From: Trema orientale
Taxonomy: Eukaryota; Streptophyta; Magnoliopsida; Rosales; Cannabaceae
Assembly (NCBI GenBank): GCA_002914845.1
Contig: JXTC01000060.1
Span: forward strand, 490,313-554,312
Reading direction: 5' to 3'
Length of the DNA stretch: 64,000 bases
A program made the translations under genes and the position numbers. Numbering within the stretch: position 1 is the stretch's first letter; each line of letters begins with the position of its first letter. This document shows, in pieces, positions 49,301 through 60,857 of the stretch. Under the pieces are notes generated by a model, which searched no databases, was not told the origin of the DNA, and saw only the letters and a list, made by a program, of their open reading frames with translations.

Positions 49301-50496
49301 CTGTCTGCGTTGGGTAAGTATAGTTTGCACAGACATCCTTCCCGTATAGGTCGACTTACCATGACTGTAAGCATTAACATTGGCACCCAACTGAATAAGG
49401 GTTTTGGCAATATCAGTCAAATTTGGATTCATGCATGCCACCATCAGAGGAGTTTTTCCATCTCTACCAGTCCACTGTACTTCAAAATACACAAGGTACT
49501 GATCATCAGATCAAACTAGAATCAATCAATCTCCAAGCGGTCGATTGAGCCAATAACTTAGAAACATGCATATTGCATGCACCCATATACATATATAATG
49601 TGGTTTATTAAATTACTATTCTATTGATTCAATTAAATACACATATGTATATACTGTTGTAAAACTCACACAATCAAGAAGAACATAAATTCTTTCTAGA
49701 ATTTAGATCTAATCGTGCACACACAAGAAAATAAAGAACACAAGTATTTAACATAGTTTAACTATAAATTATAACATACATCCGCGGAAGATCATCACCT
49801 ATAAGCATTTCATTAAAAAAGAGAATAATTTATACTTTACAGTTTCTCTACTCAAAAGCACCCAAAATCCCATGAGCACATTTTCTTTGTTTTTACTAAC
49901 TCGAAAACCCCATAAACCCATATGTACTTTTATTTTTCTCTATCCTAGATTCCTCAATAATTCTCTCCTACCAACACTACATTATTGCTCTCTCTCTTAC
50001 TCAGTCTCTTCTGCCTCACTCACTATATGGCTGCCCATAAGACTTTTATTTATTGTAGAGAATAAACCTAGAGCGCTACTAGGAGTAAAACAACTTAATA
50101 GATGGCTATCCAATAAATATAGGAATCCCAAGCCTTTTAGGGAATGTATACAAAATCCCATGTGCTTATTTCATATGTAATACATACATAGAGTCATAAT
50201 CTTCACGAATGGCTCTCCAATATTAAGCATAGGAATCCCAAGCCCTTTAGGATGTATACAAAATCCCATGTGTTCGCCAATACGTAGAGTCATAATAACA
50301 TAAGACACCTAAGAATTTAATAGGCACACAACATATACATATATGTTAAACAAGTAATAATATTACGTACCTCAAGGCTAGCACCCATTTCGAAGAGAAA
50401 TCTAATGGAGGGCTTAATATTGCGGCCACCGGTCACGACCAAATCATAGAGCAACTCGGCTTGAGAACCTTGTCGTCGTCGTCTCGTTATATCCAT
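45601..50496 (-). CDS. Ankyrin-RING E3 ubiquitin ligase, XBAT34/35-like
   Basis: Nine exons in transcript order: 50496-50371, 49474-49360, 49007-48927, 48610-48522, 48355-48264, 48155-48074, 47339-47234, 47036-46963, 46242-45601; 468 residues. Ankyrin repeats span about 43-137 (DGKTPLMVAC, AGTPLHHAAKEG, DGQTALEIA). A middle region follows with the family sequence CYFSGSFREIISPRFLGAIA. The Ser/Thr-rich linker is poorly ordered. The C3HC4 RING is at 417-457 (CVIC, then PCGHVAGCMSC, CPIC). XBAT34/35 proteins are plant E3 ligases related to rice XB3; XBAT35 acts in ethylene and defence responses. Which paralogue this is cannot be settled here. Intron 8 carries a long TA microsatellite, intron 3 a Mutator-like MITE and intron 1 a local duplication. 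Confidence 0.92.
46287..46354. repeat. (TA)n microsatellite in XBAT-like intron 8
   Basis: About 34 TA units lie only about 45 bp upstream (in transcript sense) of the RING-exon acceptor, close to the branch point region. Confidence 0.95.
48660..48843. mobile_element. Mutator-like MITE in XBAT-like intron 3
   Basis: An exact 9-bp direct repeat TAAAAGATT flanks it (48651-48659 and 48844-48852). The termini are GAGCAGTGCTATGGGGCACC and, read inward, GAATAATGCTATAGGGCACC, and the arms pair over about 60 bp. A 9-bp duplication and 184-bp size fit a MULE-derived MITE. Confidence 0.88.
50105..50300. repeat. Tandem duplication of about 110 bp in XBAT-like intron 1
   Basis: The words AGGAATCCCAAGCC, TGTATACAAAATCCCATGTG and AGAGTCATAAT occur in order twice (first copy from about 50120, second from about 50230). 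The copies have diverged by small changes. Confidence 0.8.
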
Positions 50497-50851
50497 GGAT
50501 GAATGATTGATTATTTACGTATGTACTATGATTTTGAAATTGAAACGATTTAAAACACACAATATAGGCAATGACACTGACCTAAAGAGGAGATGAGAGC
50601 AAAAGTAAGGAATGTGAGGGGTCTTTGACTTTTCGTGTAAAAGGTGGGTAATTAAAAAAAATTCTTTTTTGTTATTATTTTTATTATCAAACCTTAAAAT
50701 TCTCCTAATTAACTGAGCCTTTTTTTTTAAGAGAGACTAATTAATTGTGCTGTTAATAATTAAAAACTCATTTAAAATAGGATAACGGATTGGTTGTTGT
50801 TGGTTTTTTTTTTTTTTTTTAATACTTACTAGATAATGATCATATATATAT

Positions 50852-51084
50852 GGGCACCAAAGTAATTTTTTTATACCTATGCATAAGTATCAATTTGGCC
50901 AATGAAAATTTTTTTTGCACATTTTTTTATATTAAAAAATAAAAGAGAGAAATAGCATTAATGATGCACGCTTTTTCATGCACATCATTATAGCCATTGG
51001 ATCACCATTAGATGATGATCCAACAACTAAAAAAAAATACTTACACATAGGTAAAAAGAAAAAAAAAATACCTACTATATTGGT

Positions 51085-51088
<4 letters not shown>
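50852..51088. mobile_element. MITE-like inverted repeat beside TA tracts
   Basis: The left arm TGGGCACCAAAGTAATTTTT then TTATACCTATGCATAAGTAT pairs imperfectly with the right arm read inward (TGTTACCAATATAGTAGGTA, T-run, TTTTACCTATGTGTAAGTAT). It is flanked by TA runs on both sides, so TA target use is possible but not provable. Confidence 0.6.
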
Positions 51089-51126
<38 letters not shown>

Positions 51127-51349
51127 AATAAAAATGGAGCTCTACTTATTACAGAGTAGGTACTGGCTCCCAACCAAGTATCCAATTCCCACCCCACCCA
51201 AGTGGACAATGATCTATATATATATAGAGTTGAGGGAGCAGTGGCCCCCTTTATATGAGCTAGTCAAGCATGTGGGTATTAACTTTTTCTTCAAGGTAGT
51301 GATTTTGCTACAAGCTCCATCTTTATAATAACCATTTAATTTACTATCC

Positions 51350-51930
51350 ATTACAGGGTAGGTACTAGGTAGTTAAGTTTCCTCGTTTTATCTTTGTCCC
51401 TTATGATGCGTTATGAGAGAGGTTTTTCTGACCCTTTCTCGCTAGTAGAATATTCAATCGAATCACCTTTGAAAGAATCAGGAACAAATATTGATCATAT
51501 ATAGTCGTTAAAAGAAGCAACCGTTTAATCATAGCACTGAGCTAAGTCAAATTATTAAAAAAAAGAAGTAAAAAAAAAAGTAAAAGTAAAAAAAATAAAA
51601 TAAAATTCGCTGGCTGTAGCAATGCCGAAACTCTTTAGAAAGTCATTTTTTCAAGAATCGTAAATAAGTCCGTTAATTTCCAAACACTACTTTTGATATG
51701 GGCTAGGCTTCAGTACTGATGAGTCTTAACCTCTTTAGGAATGGGCCTGTTTAGCCCAGACAAAAAGCAAAGACAAAGGAATGCTGCCTAGTTCAAGTTG
51801 ACCACTAAGTCGCATCAAATTAAGATGCCTTCCTCTTTAGTATCAACATCTCAATATACTCGAAAGAGCTTATAATTAAAAAGTCTTCATCATCATTATG
51901 TTATATTTCACCACTATTTTTGTAAAAAGT
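51350..51930 (+). pseudogene. Diverged copy of the plastid S6 gene 3' end and flank
   Basis: GGTAGGTACTAGGTAGTTAA, TTTCCTCGTTTTA and TTATGAGAGAGG match the S6 stop region at 43340-43410. Further on, AGTAGAATATTCAATCGAAT, AAAGAATCAGG, AAGTCGCATCAAATTAAGAT and ATACTCGAAAGAGC match 43500-43730 in the same order. No S6 coding exon beyond the last few codons is preserved. Confidence 0.65.
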
Positions 51931-52308
51931 TTTGTGCTTCGGCCACAACCATTTATTTTGTCCTATTTCTCCGAGGTAGCTCACGTAATTACCATTGTGG
52001 GCCACAAAGGAATGAGTGGCCCACTTAATTCTGATTGTGAGACATGTAAGAATGAACCAGTACTGTAATGCAAGATTTACCAGACGCGCGCGATTAAATT
52101 AACATGTTAAGCAGTTAAGCTAATTCCTTCGGATGCATTAATAATAGTTGGAACATTATAACAAACAAAACCAAAATACTAGTATTACATGACAATTAAT
52201 GTGCTTTATTCTTTTCCAACCGAAAAAAAAGGCAACCACAATTGATTGAAAAAGATCAGAATTATGAGTGACCTTTGGCTTAATTAATTTAGGTTATTAT
52301 AGATTGAG

Positions 52309-52482
52309 TAATGATAGGGACACTAAAATTATACACCAAAAAATTATACTAATGTTATGACATCACTTTCACTTTATAATTTTCAATGGTGTGGTCCCAC
52401 TCTAAAATAAAAAGTGGTTGAAATGCATGCTACATCATTTAGTGTGAGTGTTTGGTGCAAGATTTTGATATCCTTATCATTA
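52309..52482. mobile_element. Small MITE-like element upstream of the DUF538 gene
   Basis: The left terminus TAATGATAGGGACACTAAAA pairs with the right terminus read inward, TAATGATAAGGATATCAAAA, and continues to CACCAAA on both sides. The length is 174 bp. The target duplication is unclear. Confidence 0.65.
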
Positions 52483-52728
52483 AGACTCTTTGGACCTCAG
52501 TGTATTACGCATACAATAATTAATGTAAAAACACATTAAATCTTACCTTGTCCCAAACAAGTTAAAATGGCATCGATTTCACCATACAGAAAACTACATT
52601 ATAAAAATGAATGGCCTCTAATATTTTTAAGCCACAATACTTTCCATATTATATACACACGTTCCTCCATGTAAGCGCTAATTCCCTCAAAGAAGAAAAA
52701 CAACACCAACACATTTCAGAAACAAGCC

Positions 52729-53199
52729 ATGAATAATAACATCATGTCTAGACAACTCTACTCGGCCATACCACACCCAATAACTTCTCAGCCAACCCCA
52801 GAAATGAAGGCCAAAGCTGAAGTCTACTATGGAGACGAAATCTGTAAGGAAAAGTTCACTTTTTTGCTGACTCAGATAGGTTTGCCAGATGGGCTTCTCA
52901 GCTTGGACGACATAGAAGAAGGAGGCTATGTCAAGGAGATAGGCTTTGTTTGGCTCAAGCACAAGAAGAAGAAGAAGGAGCACAAGTTTGATAACATACT
53001 AGTGTGGTATGACACCATTGTGACTGCCTATTTGGAGCCTAACAGGATCAAAAACTTGACCGGTGTTAAGGCCAAGGAGTTCTTGGTTTGGATCAGCTTG
53101 AGTGAGATTTATGTGAATGATATTTCGTCTACCAAGCTTATCACCTTCAAGACTCCAGTTGGTTTGTCCAAGTCTTTTCCGGTTACTGCTTTTGAATAA
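52729..53199 (+). CDS. DUF538 family protein
   Basis: A single exon of 156 residues, within the usual 140-180 for the family. Family features are the GLPDGLLSL turn near residue 45, the Lys-rich stretch with ILVWYDTIVTAYLEPNRIKN in the middle, and a C-terminal FKTPVGLSKSFPV. Many DUF538 proteins have a signal peptide, but this one starts with a polar segment and none is visible. Function is not established; some relatives have been linked to stress responses and lipid or chlorophyll-related activities, which is weak evidence. A TATA-like element lies about 80 bp upstream. Confidence 0.88.
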   Translation: MNNNIMSRQLYSAIPHPITSQPTPEMKAKAEVYYGDEICKEKFTFLLTQIGLPDGLLSLDDIEEGGYVKEIGFVWLKHKKKKKEHKFDNILVWYDTIVTAYLEPNRIKNLTGVKAKEFLVWISLSEIYVNDISSTKLITFKTPVGLSKSFPVTAFE

Positions 53200-54170
53200 T
53201 CAAAAAATTGTCATGTACAATGTAATGGTATATAATTATTATGCAGCTTGTTAATTATAATTGTTCATGTATGTTTTCATTAATTTGTAAATTCTTATGC
53301 TAATTTTTTTATTAAAAAAAATCTAAATAGAATTTTATATATTGTAATTGTTGGTTTGGTTAATTGCGTGTGGATGAGAGATAAGAGAAGAATATGCTAG
53401 AAAATGTTCTCTTAGAATATGCTTTAAATAAAGGGCCAGAAGCAAAGAGAAGCAAAGCATTCTCTTTGTGTGTCTCAATCTCCTACGTAACCAATAAACA
53501 AAATGAGAAAGTTTTGGAAAGTGACAAGCTTAATTCAAGCATTTTTTATCGCTATGAATATGAGCTTATAAGAAATAGTACATTATTTCCCGGATCCATG
53601 AAATCTGTATGGATATTTAACAGCCTTTAATGCATGTATAACTCCATGCATCAATATAGTACTCACACTTATCTTTTTTTTTTTTTTTTTTTTTTTGAGT
53701 TTCGATTTAGTTTTTAAATCTTTATGACACACACCTAATTCGGTTTAAGATTAACAGATCAGACAAGTAATGATACAAGTCATCTTTTCATGACCGTTTC
53801 ATTTCATATAAAGAGACATAAAAGAATCAATGCTCCATATAACTCTTAACTCCAACAACAAAACAATGCGAGTTTTACTCTTTCAACCATATCCATATCA
53901 ATAGCCACGTGACTAAAGCTAAAGAGAAAGTCCTCTCTAATTACACGTATATCTTCGCCCACCTAAATCTCCTCTTGAACAAGCAAGCAAAAAGATTGTT
54001 GAATACCCAAGTGGCAGCTCCAAAATCCTCCTGTTTTGCCAAGTAGCATTTTTCATGCACAACTTCACTTATTGCGTGTGTGTGTATATATATATATGTG
54101 TATATATGAGTATATACTAAGAGTGTCATCAAGCAAGGGATATATGGCTTTGAATAGAGAGTCAAGAACC
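53200..54170. other. DUF538 3' flank and promoter of the first PCC13-62-like gene
   Basis: A 78-codon frame at 53394-53630 shows no family resemblance and is probably chance. A poly-T run lies at 53672-53696. The promoter contains a G-box/ABRE, listed separately, and a TATATATATA run near 54086. Confidence 0.5.
53906..53911. promoter_or_regulatory. G-box / ABRE-type CACGTG
   Basis: The context GCCACGTGAC is an ACGT-core ABRE bound by ABF-type bZIP factors, about 260 bp upstream of the first PCC13-62-like gene. That fits ABA or drought induction, but binding is inferred. Confidence 0.55.
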
Positions 54171-55418
54171 ATGGCCACCGCCATTGTTGCTCTTTTGCTA
54201 ATCCTCCTCCTTCAAAAATCTCAGTCTTCTGATATACTTGGAGATCATAGAGGGTCCTCTGTTCCGGACTCTGATGTTGATCTCTTGGAATTTCCTTTAA
54301 ATCTAGAGTTTTTGGAGGCTGAGTTCTTCTTGTTTGGAGCATTGGGTTATGGCTTAGACAAAGTTGCTCCAAACTTGACCAAGGGTGGCCCATCACCCAT
54401 TGGTGCTAGAAAGGCCAATTTGGATGCTCTCACTAGGGATGTCATCTTGCAATTTGGGTGGCAAGAAGTTGGACACTTGAGGTTCTCCCTTATGTTACTG
54501 TATTATATGTCGCTCTTTAGTTATATGAGTTCTAATAAGTAAAGAGTTTTGGTTTTGTTGTTCATGCATATTATGGAGTTAAAAGAGGTTTTTTATTATG
54601 CAGGGCTATTCAGAACACAGTGAGAGGATTCCCAAGACCATTGTTGGATTTAAGTCCACAATCATTTGCAAAAGTGATTGATCTTGCATTTGGGAAAAAA
54701 CTGAGCCCCCCTTTTGATCCTTACGCCAATAGCCTTAACTTTCTTCTAGCATCATATTTGGTTCCCTACGTTGGACTCACTGGCTATGTGGGAACAAACC
54801 CAAAACTCCAAGGTGCTACTTCCAAAAGGGTAAGCTTCAAAACCCCGCCACTAAATGAAAGTACCATTATTGATGGTAAGCCCCATCAATAATGGTGGCA
54901 CGCAGGTATAAAGAAAAACGTGATATCACTCAATTAATAGTCCTATATTTTCTAGTTCATTTCAAAAACTTTTCCAATTACTATTCTTTTCATATTGATT
55001 AGTGAACATGACATGTTGATCTAATTCATGTTTTGTGAGATCCATTCAGCTTGTGGCGGGACTTTTGGGTGTGGAATCAGGCCAAGATGCTGTGATTAGA
55101 GCATTGCTATATGAGCATGCACTGACAAAAGTGGAGCCATATGGGATAACTGTGGCAGAGTTCACAAACCGAATTTCTGAGCTGAGGAACCAACTAGGAC
55201 GTGCGGGTTTGAAAGATGAAGGGCTCGTGGTACCGCCGGTCAGAGGCGCCGAGGGAAGAGTTTCCGGAAATGTGCTCGCTGGGGACCGGTTCTCACTTGC
55301 CTTTGCAAGGACACCGGAGGAGATACTTAGAATTGTATATGGGAATGGCAATGAACGTGTGGCTGGGGGTTTCTATCCCAAAGGAGCTAATGGTCGTATT
55401 GCAAGATCTCATCTCTAA
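54171..55418 (+). CDS. Desiccation-related protein PCC13-62-like, copy A
   Basis: Exons 54171-54481, 54604-54829 and 55050-55418; 301 residues. A signal peptide covers about 1-20 (hydrophobic AIVALLLILLL). The rest is a ferritin-like (Ferritin_2) domain with the family blocks LLEFPLNLEFLEAEFF, GWQEVGHLRAI, RPLLDLSP and LLGVESGQDAVIRALLYE. The family is named after the Craterostigma plantagineum desiccation-induced transcript pcc13-62; proteins of this kind are secreted or vacuolar, with unproven biochemical role. The ATG at 54171 has strong context (ACCATGG) and starts the signal peptide; an in-frame ATG at 54144 has weaker context. Tandem paralogue of the gene at 62407, with the same intron positions. 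Confidence 0.93.
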
Positions 55419-55466
55419 GTCTTGCATGCCTAAAGATTACAAGATACATTATTAGTGTTGTTGTTG

Positions 55467-57610
55467 ATATTCCATGTGTGCTATGTTGGACTGTAAGCTG
55501 TTCCATGGACATTAAATAAGTTTCTCTAAAGTTTTTGTCCTCAAAGAGTTCTTGAGCAAGTATACTCTTTAACTGATGAAACTAGATTTTAAAGTTTTTT
55601 CCTCGTCAATAGAAAACGACGATAATAAATAGAGCTATATGTTATGTATAGTTCGAAAATACTTAATCTACAATATGCCGAACGTTTAATCACGTAAAAT
55701 TATCCTTACTTTTAATTTTTTTGGGCAAAAAATACCATAATTTTTTTGAACTTTTGCAAATTAATAACTTTATTTTTATAATTTTGCAAATTAATACCTT
55801 ATATTTACAATTTATGCAAATTAAAACCCTTATTTTTGAATTCTGTAAATTAGTACCTTGACAATTACGATTTCTGCAAATTAATACTTTCGGATTTCAT
55901 TTTCTTTGTATATTTATACTATGAGTAAATTAAAATATGCAAATACCTCTAATTAACTTATTAAAAATATTTAATAATTAGTATATTATCGAAAATTATT
56001 TTATAACTATATAATAGTTAAAAAAACATATTTTTTTACCTCTCCTGTTTCTTTTTTTTCTTTTTTGACAATTAACTATTTTTTACTTCTCATTTTAATT
56101 TTTTATTATTTTTTAAATAAAAAGTGAAATAAGCTAATTACAAGTATTTTTTAGAAATTTTCTTATTGTTTAATATGTTTTAATTAAGTTGATGATGGCT
56201 ACTATTATCTTTTTATTATTAAAATCAACTAATTGCGTATTAAAGTTATACATTTATAAGAATTTTAAATATTAGGGTATTAATTTGCAAGAATTTTAAT
56301 TATTAGGATATTAATTTGCAGAATTCAAAAGTGAGGATATTATTTTGCAGAAATTCAAAAATCAAGTATTATTTTGCAGAAATTTAAAAGTAAGAGTATT
56401 ATTTTGCAGACATTCAAAAGCCAGAGTTTTTTTGGCAGAAAAGTTAAAAATCATGGTATTTTAATTTTACTATCCCTCTGCTGAATATTGTATGCATGTG
56501 TATGTAGTTAGTTTTTGAGCTTATATATGTATCTGTTACAAATATTCCAATTCTAATCCAAGTTTTCGTTTAGGAAAAAAAAATGCCAAATAAGCTATTT
56601 CATCGTAAAAGTGAAACAAGCCAATTGAAGCTTATGGCAATCTAAGGTAAAAAGACCCAATATATACTTAACTTGAAGCTTTAAGAATATTCAATTTGAT
56701 TCCACCCTACATATTAGGTTGGGTTGATGACTTGATGGGTTAGGCAATATTTAAAAAGATTCCTTTTTTTCATTGTTTTATAATTATTTCCTTTTTTTTC
56801 TTTTTCTTTTTTTTTCCTCCTGACCATTCCCTGTACAATACTAAAATTACAAATTAAAATAATACTAAAATTACATCATTTCTCTCTTTCTAACTCACTC
56901 TAACTATAAAAGAGAGAGGGACTTGAACTATGAATAATATTAGGTGTCTCAAAATTTATATCAAATTTTTAACATCAAATACATGTAGCATGTGAGTTAT
57001 CAGCATTTAATTGGTAAATGTGATTAATCTATTTGTGGTAAATTCTAATATACTAATTAAATAATAATAACCCATGCGTTGGTATTTAAAATTTCGAACA
57101 AATTTTTTGATACCTAGCATCGAATTGAATTTACTTAGTTGTTTATTTATTATTACGGATTTCTATAGTTGATATAATGTTTTGTATCAGAGTTGTAATT
57201 GTAATGCGAATTAGTTGGCAAAATGAAAACATGAAATTAAGGATAGAAGAGTTAGAGTGAGTTAGAAAGAGAGAAATGATGTAGAGTTAATGTACTAGCT
57301 TGTTGGAAATAAAGAAACTAATTATAGGATTGCTTCACGAATTAACTAAATTAAAAACCATAACATAGGAATTCCCGAGTCGGGTATAAAATATTAATGT
57401 GAATATAATTAAGTTTTTAAACGAAAAGCAATCAAGGGAAAATGATTTTTTTTTTAAATTCTACAAGAAGCAAATTTAAGAACTCTTATGCTCCGTATGG
57501 ATACTTTAACATATAATTGAGGATGTCGCATCGGAACCTTTTTGGTTCGTTTCTTTTGGAATTTAGAATAGAAAGGACGTATTAAAATTGAATATTAAGC
57601 ATATAAATTA
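55467..57610. repeat. Large tandem repeat, unit 1 (about 2.1 kb)
   Basis: It begins with TTCCATGTGTGCTATGTTGG, about 50 bp past the copy A stop, and ends near 57610 where the same sequence restarts. It is AT-rich and non-coding, with an internal series of AATTTTTGCAAATTAATACC-like words (55730-55900) that reappears inverted as TATTAATTTGCAGAATT-like words (56275-56460). It alone holds a perfect 33-bp inverted repeat (56872-56904 and 57251-57283). Confidence 0.9.
56872..57283. repeat. Perfect 33-bp inverted repeat bounding 412 bp
   Basis: TACATCATTTCTCTCTTTCT and the next 13 bases at 56872-56904 are exactly the reverse complement of 57251-57283. The layout resembles a TIR element nested in unit 1. 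The right arm survives in units 2 and 3; the left arm does not. Confidence 0.85.
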
Positions 57611-59738
57611 ATATTCCATGTATGTTATGTTGGACTGTAAGCTGTTCCATAGACATTAAATAAGTTTCTCTAAAGTTTTTGTCCTCAAAGAGTTCTTGAG
57701 CAAGTATATTCTTTAACTGATGAAACTAAATTTTAAAGTTTTTTCTCATCAAAAGAAAACGAAGATAACAAATAGAGATATATGTTATGTATAGTTCGAA
57801 AATACTTATTCTACAATATGCTGAACGTTTCATCACATAAAAATACCTTCACTTTTAACTTTTTTGCAAAAAATACTCTAATTTTTTGAACTTTTGCAAA
57901 TTAATAATCTCATTTTTTGTAATTTTACAAATTATTGCCTCACATTTATGATTTATGCAAATTAATACCCTTATTTTTGAATTCTGCAAATTAATAACCC
58001 GACAATTACAATTTCTGTAAATTAATACCCTCGTGTTTCGTTTTCTTTGTATATTTATACTATGAGTAAATTAAAAGACGCAAATACCTCTCATTAACTT
58101 ATTAAAAATATTTAGATATTAGTATATTATCGAAAATTATTTTATAACTACTTAATTGCTAAAAAAACACATTTTTTCATGTCTCCTGTTTCTTTTTTTT
58201 TTTAACAATTAACTATTTTTTACCTCTCGTTCTAATTTTTTACTTTTATTTTTTAAATAAAAATTGAAATAAGCTGATTACAAATATTTTTCAGAAATTT
58301 TCTTATTGTTTAATAAGTTTTAATTAAGTTGATGATAGCTACTATTATTTTTTTATTATTAAAATCAACTAATTGTGCATTGAGTTTATACATTTATAAG
58401 AATTTCAAATATTAGGGTATTAATTTGCAAGAATTTTAATTGTTAGGATATTAATTTTCAGAATTCAAAAGTGAGGGTATTATTTTGCAAAAATTCAAAA
58501 ATCAGGTATTATTTTGCAGAAATTAAAAAGTAAGAATATTATTTTGCAAACATTTAAAAGCCAGAGTTTTTTTAGCAGAAAAGTTAAAAGTCATGGTATT
58601 TTAATGTTACTATCCCTGTGCTGAATATTGTATGCATATGTATGTAGTTAGTTTTTGAGCATATATATATATATGTATCCGTTACAAATATTCCAATTCT
58701 AATCCAAGTTTTCTTTTAGAAAAGAAAATGCCAAATAAGCTATTTCATCGTAAAAGTGAAACAAGCCAATTGAAGCTCATGGCAATCTAAGGCAAAAAGA
58801 CCTAATATATACTTACTTGAAGCTTTAAGAATATTCAATTTGATTCCACCTTACATATTAGGTTGAGTTGATGACTTGATAGATTGGGCAATGTTTAAAA
58901 AGATTCCTTTTCTCCATTGTTTTATAATTATTTCCTTTTTCTTTTGTTTTCTTTTTTTTCCTCCTGACCATTCCCTATACAATACTAAAATTACAAATTA
59001 AAATAATAAATAAAGAAATCAATCTATTCATGAACAAAACTATAAAAGAGAGAGGGATTCAAACTACGAATAATGTTACATGTCTCAAAATTTGTATCAA
59101 ATTTTTAACATCAAATACACGTAGTATGTGAGTTATCAGCATTTAATTGGTGAATGTGATTAATCTATTTGTGGTAAACTCTAATATACTAATTAAATAA
59201 TAACAACCCATGCGTCACATTTATTGATATTTAAAATTTTGAACAAATTTTGGGATACCTAGCATCTTATTTATTATTATGGATTTCTATAGTTGATATG
59301 ATGTTTTATATTAGATTTATAATTGTAATGCAAATTGGTTGGCAAAATGAAAACGTGAAATTAAGGATAGAAGAGTTAGAGTGAGTTTGAAAGAGAGAAA
59401 TGATGTAAAGTTAATGAACTAGCTTGTTGGAAATAAAGAAACCAATTATAGGATTACTTTACGAATTAACTAAACTAAAAACCATAACATAAGAATTCCC
59501 GAGTCGGGTATAAAATATTAATGTGAATATAATTAAGTTTTTAAATGAAAAACAATCAAGGAAAAATGATTTTTTTTTAAAAATTTCTACAAGAAGCAAA
59601 TTTAAGAACTCTGGTGCTATTTATGGATACTTTAACATATAATTGAGGAAGTCGCATTGGAACTTTTTTGGTTCATTTCTTTTGGAATTTGGAATAGAAA
59701 AGGCGTATTAAAATTGAATATTGAGCATATAAAAATTG
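57611..59738. repeat. Large tandem repeat, unit 2 (about 2.1 kb)
   Basis: Collinear with unit 1 along its whole length: TTCCATGTATGTTATGTTGG start, TTGCAAATTAATA words, GTATCCGTTACAAATATTCC, and TAGGTTGAGTTGATGACTTG. Differences are small substitutions and indels. The left arm of unit 1's 33-bp inverted repeat is replaced here by other sequence near 59000. Confidence 0.9.
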
Positions 59739-60190
59739 ATATTTCATATGTACAATGTTAGAACGTAAGTTGTTCCATGGACATTAAATAAGTTTTTCTG
59801 AAGTTTTTGTCCTCAAAGAGTTCTTGAGCAAGTATACTCTTTAACTGATGAAACTAGATTTTAAAGTTTTTTTCTCATCAAAAGAAAATGAAGATAATAA
59901 ATAGAGCTATATGTTATGTATAGTTCGAAAATACTTATTCTACAATATGCTGAACGTTTAATCACGTAAAAATATTCTCACTTTTAATTTTTTTGCAAAA
60001 AATACCCTAATTTTTTGAATTTTTGTAAATTAATAATCTCATTTTTGTAATTTTACAAATTAATACCTCACATTTATGATTTATGCAAATTAATACCCTC
60101 ATTTTTGAATTCTGCAAATTAATATCCTGACAATTACGATTTCTGCAAATTAATACCCTCAGGTTTCGTTTTTTTTTTTTTTTTTTTTTT

Positions 60191-60306
60191 NNNNNNNNNN
60201 NNNNNNNNNNNNNNNNNNNNNNNNNNNNNNNNNNNNNNNNNNNNNNNNNNNNNNNNNNNNNNNNNNNNNNNNNNNNNNNNNNNNNNNNNNNNNNNNNNNN
60301 NNNNNN
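60191..60306. other. Assembly gap (116 N)
   Basis: The gap is flanked by a poly-T run on the left and an AT dinucleotide run on the right, both difficult to sequence. Protein frames crossing it are meaningless. Confidence 1.
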
Positions 60307-60711
60307 ATATATATATATATATGGAGGAGGTTTCAATGGTTACGTCTCCATGAGTAACCATCATTAAAATACGTGTAATAATAAATTTATTATTTAAATT
60401 AAGGTACTACTAAGTTGACTTTCTAAAAAAATTTTATAATATCAATGCCAATTAATTACAATAAATTTTGTTGCACAACAATATATATGTATCCGTTACA
60501 AATATTCCAATTCTAATCCAAGTTTTCTTTTAGAAAAGAAAATATCAAGTAAGATATTTTATCGTAAAAGTGAAACAAGCCAATTGAAGCTCATGGCAAT
60601 CTAAGGCAAAAAGACCCAATATATACTTACTTGAAGCTTTAAGAATATTTAATTTGATTCCACCCTACATACTAGGTTAGGTTGATGACTTGATGGGTTG
60701 GGCAATATTTA

Positions 60712-60857
60712 AAGGGCATGAATGTAGTCTCGCTGGCCCGTTCATATTTTGACCAATACAGGTCATGTTCTGGCCAACACAGATTGGTTAAAATATGACT
60801 TATGTTGGCCAAAATATGAACAGGACTGGTCCCCTCGAGGGGACTATATCCGTGGTC
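60712..60857. mobile_element. Insertion of 146 bp with 7-bp direct repeat in unit 3
   Basis: Absent from units 1 and 2, which read continuously through this point. Flanked by ATATTTA at 60705-60711 and 60858-60864. The ends are imperfectly inverted (CATGAATGTAGTC and GACTATATCCGTG), and TTCATATTTTG/CAAAATATGAA forms an inner inverted repeat. The superfamily is unknown. Confidence 0.7.

Larger units (their letters stand above)
50497..52728. other. Intergenic region between the divergent XBAT-like and DUF538 genes
   Basis: It contains the XBAT-like promoter, two MITE-like elements, a (TA)n tract at about 51091-51122 and the S6 3'-flank copy, each listed separately. A TATA-like TATTATATAC near 52647 probably serves the DUF538 gene. 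No further gene is recognised. Confidence 0.55.

Noticed and set aside
53394..53630. 78-codon frame after the DUF538 gene
   Set aside because: No family resemblance, no clear promoter, and AT-rich codon content.
54036..54170. Upstream extension of PCC13-62-like copy A
   Set aside because: The added residues come from TA-rich promoter DNA and would bury the signal peptide.
60007..60364. Frames crossing the N run
   Set aside because: They translate undetermined bases and homopolymer edges.
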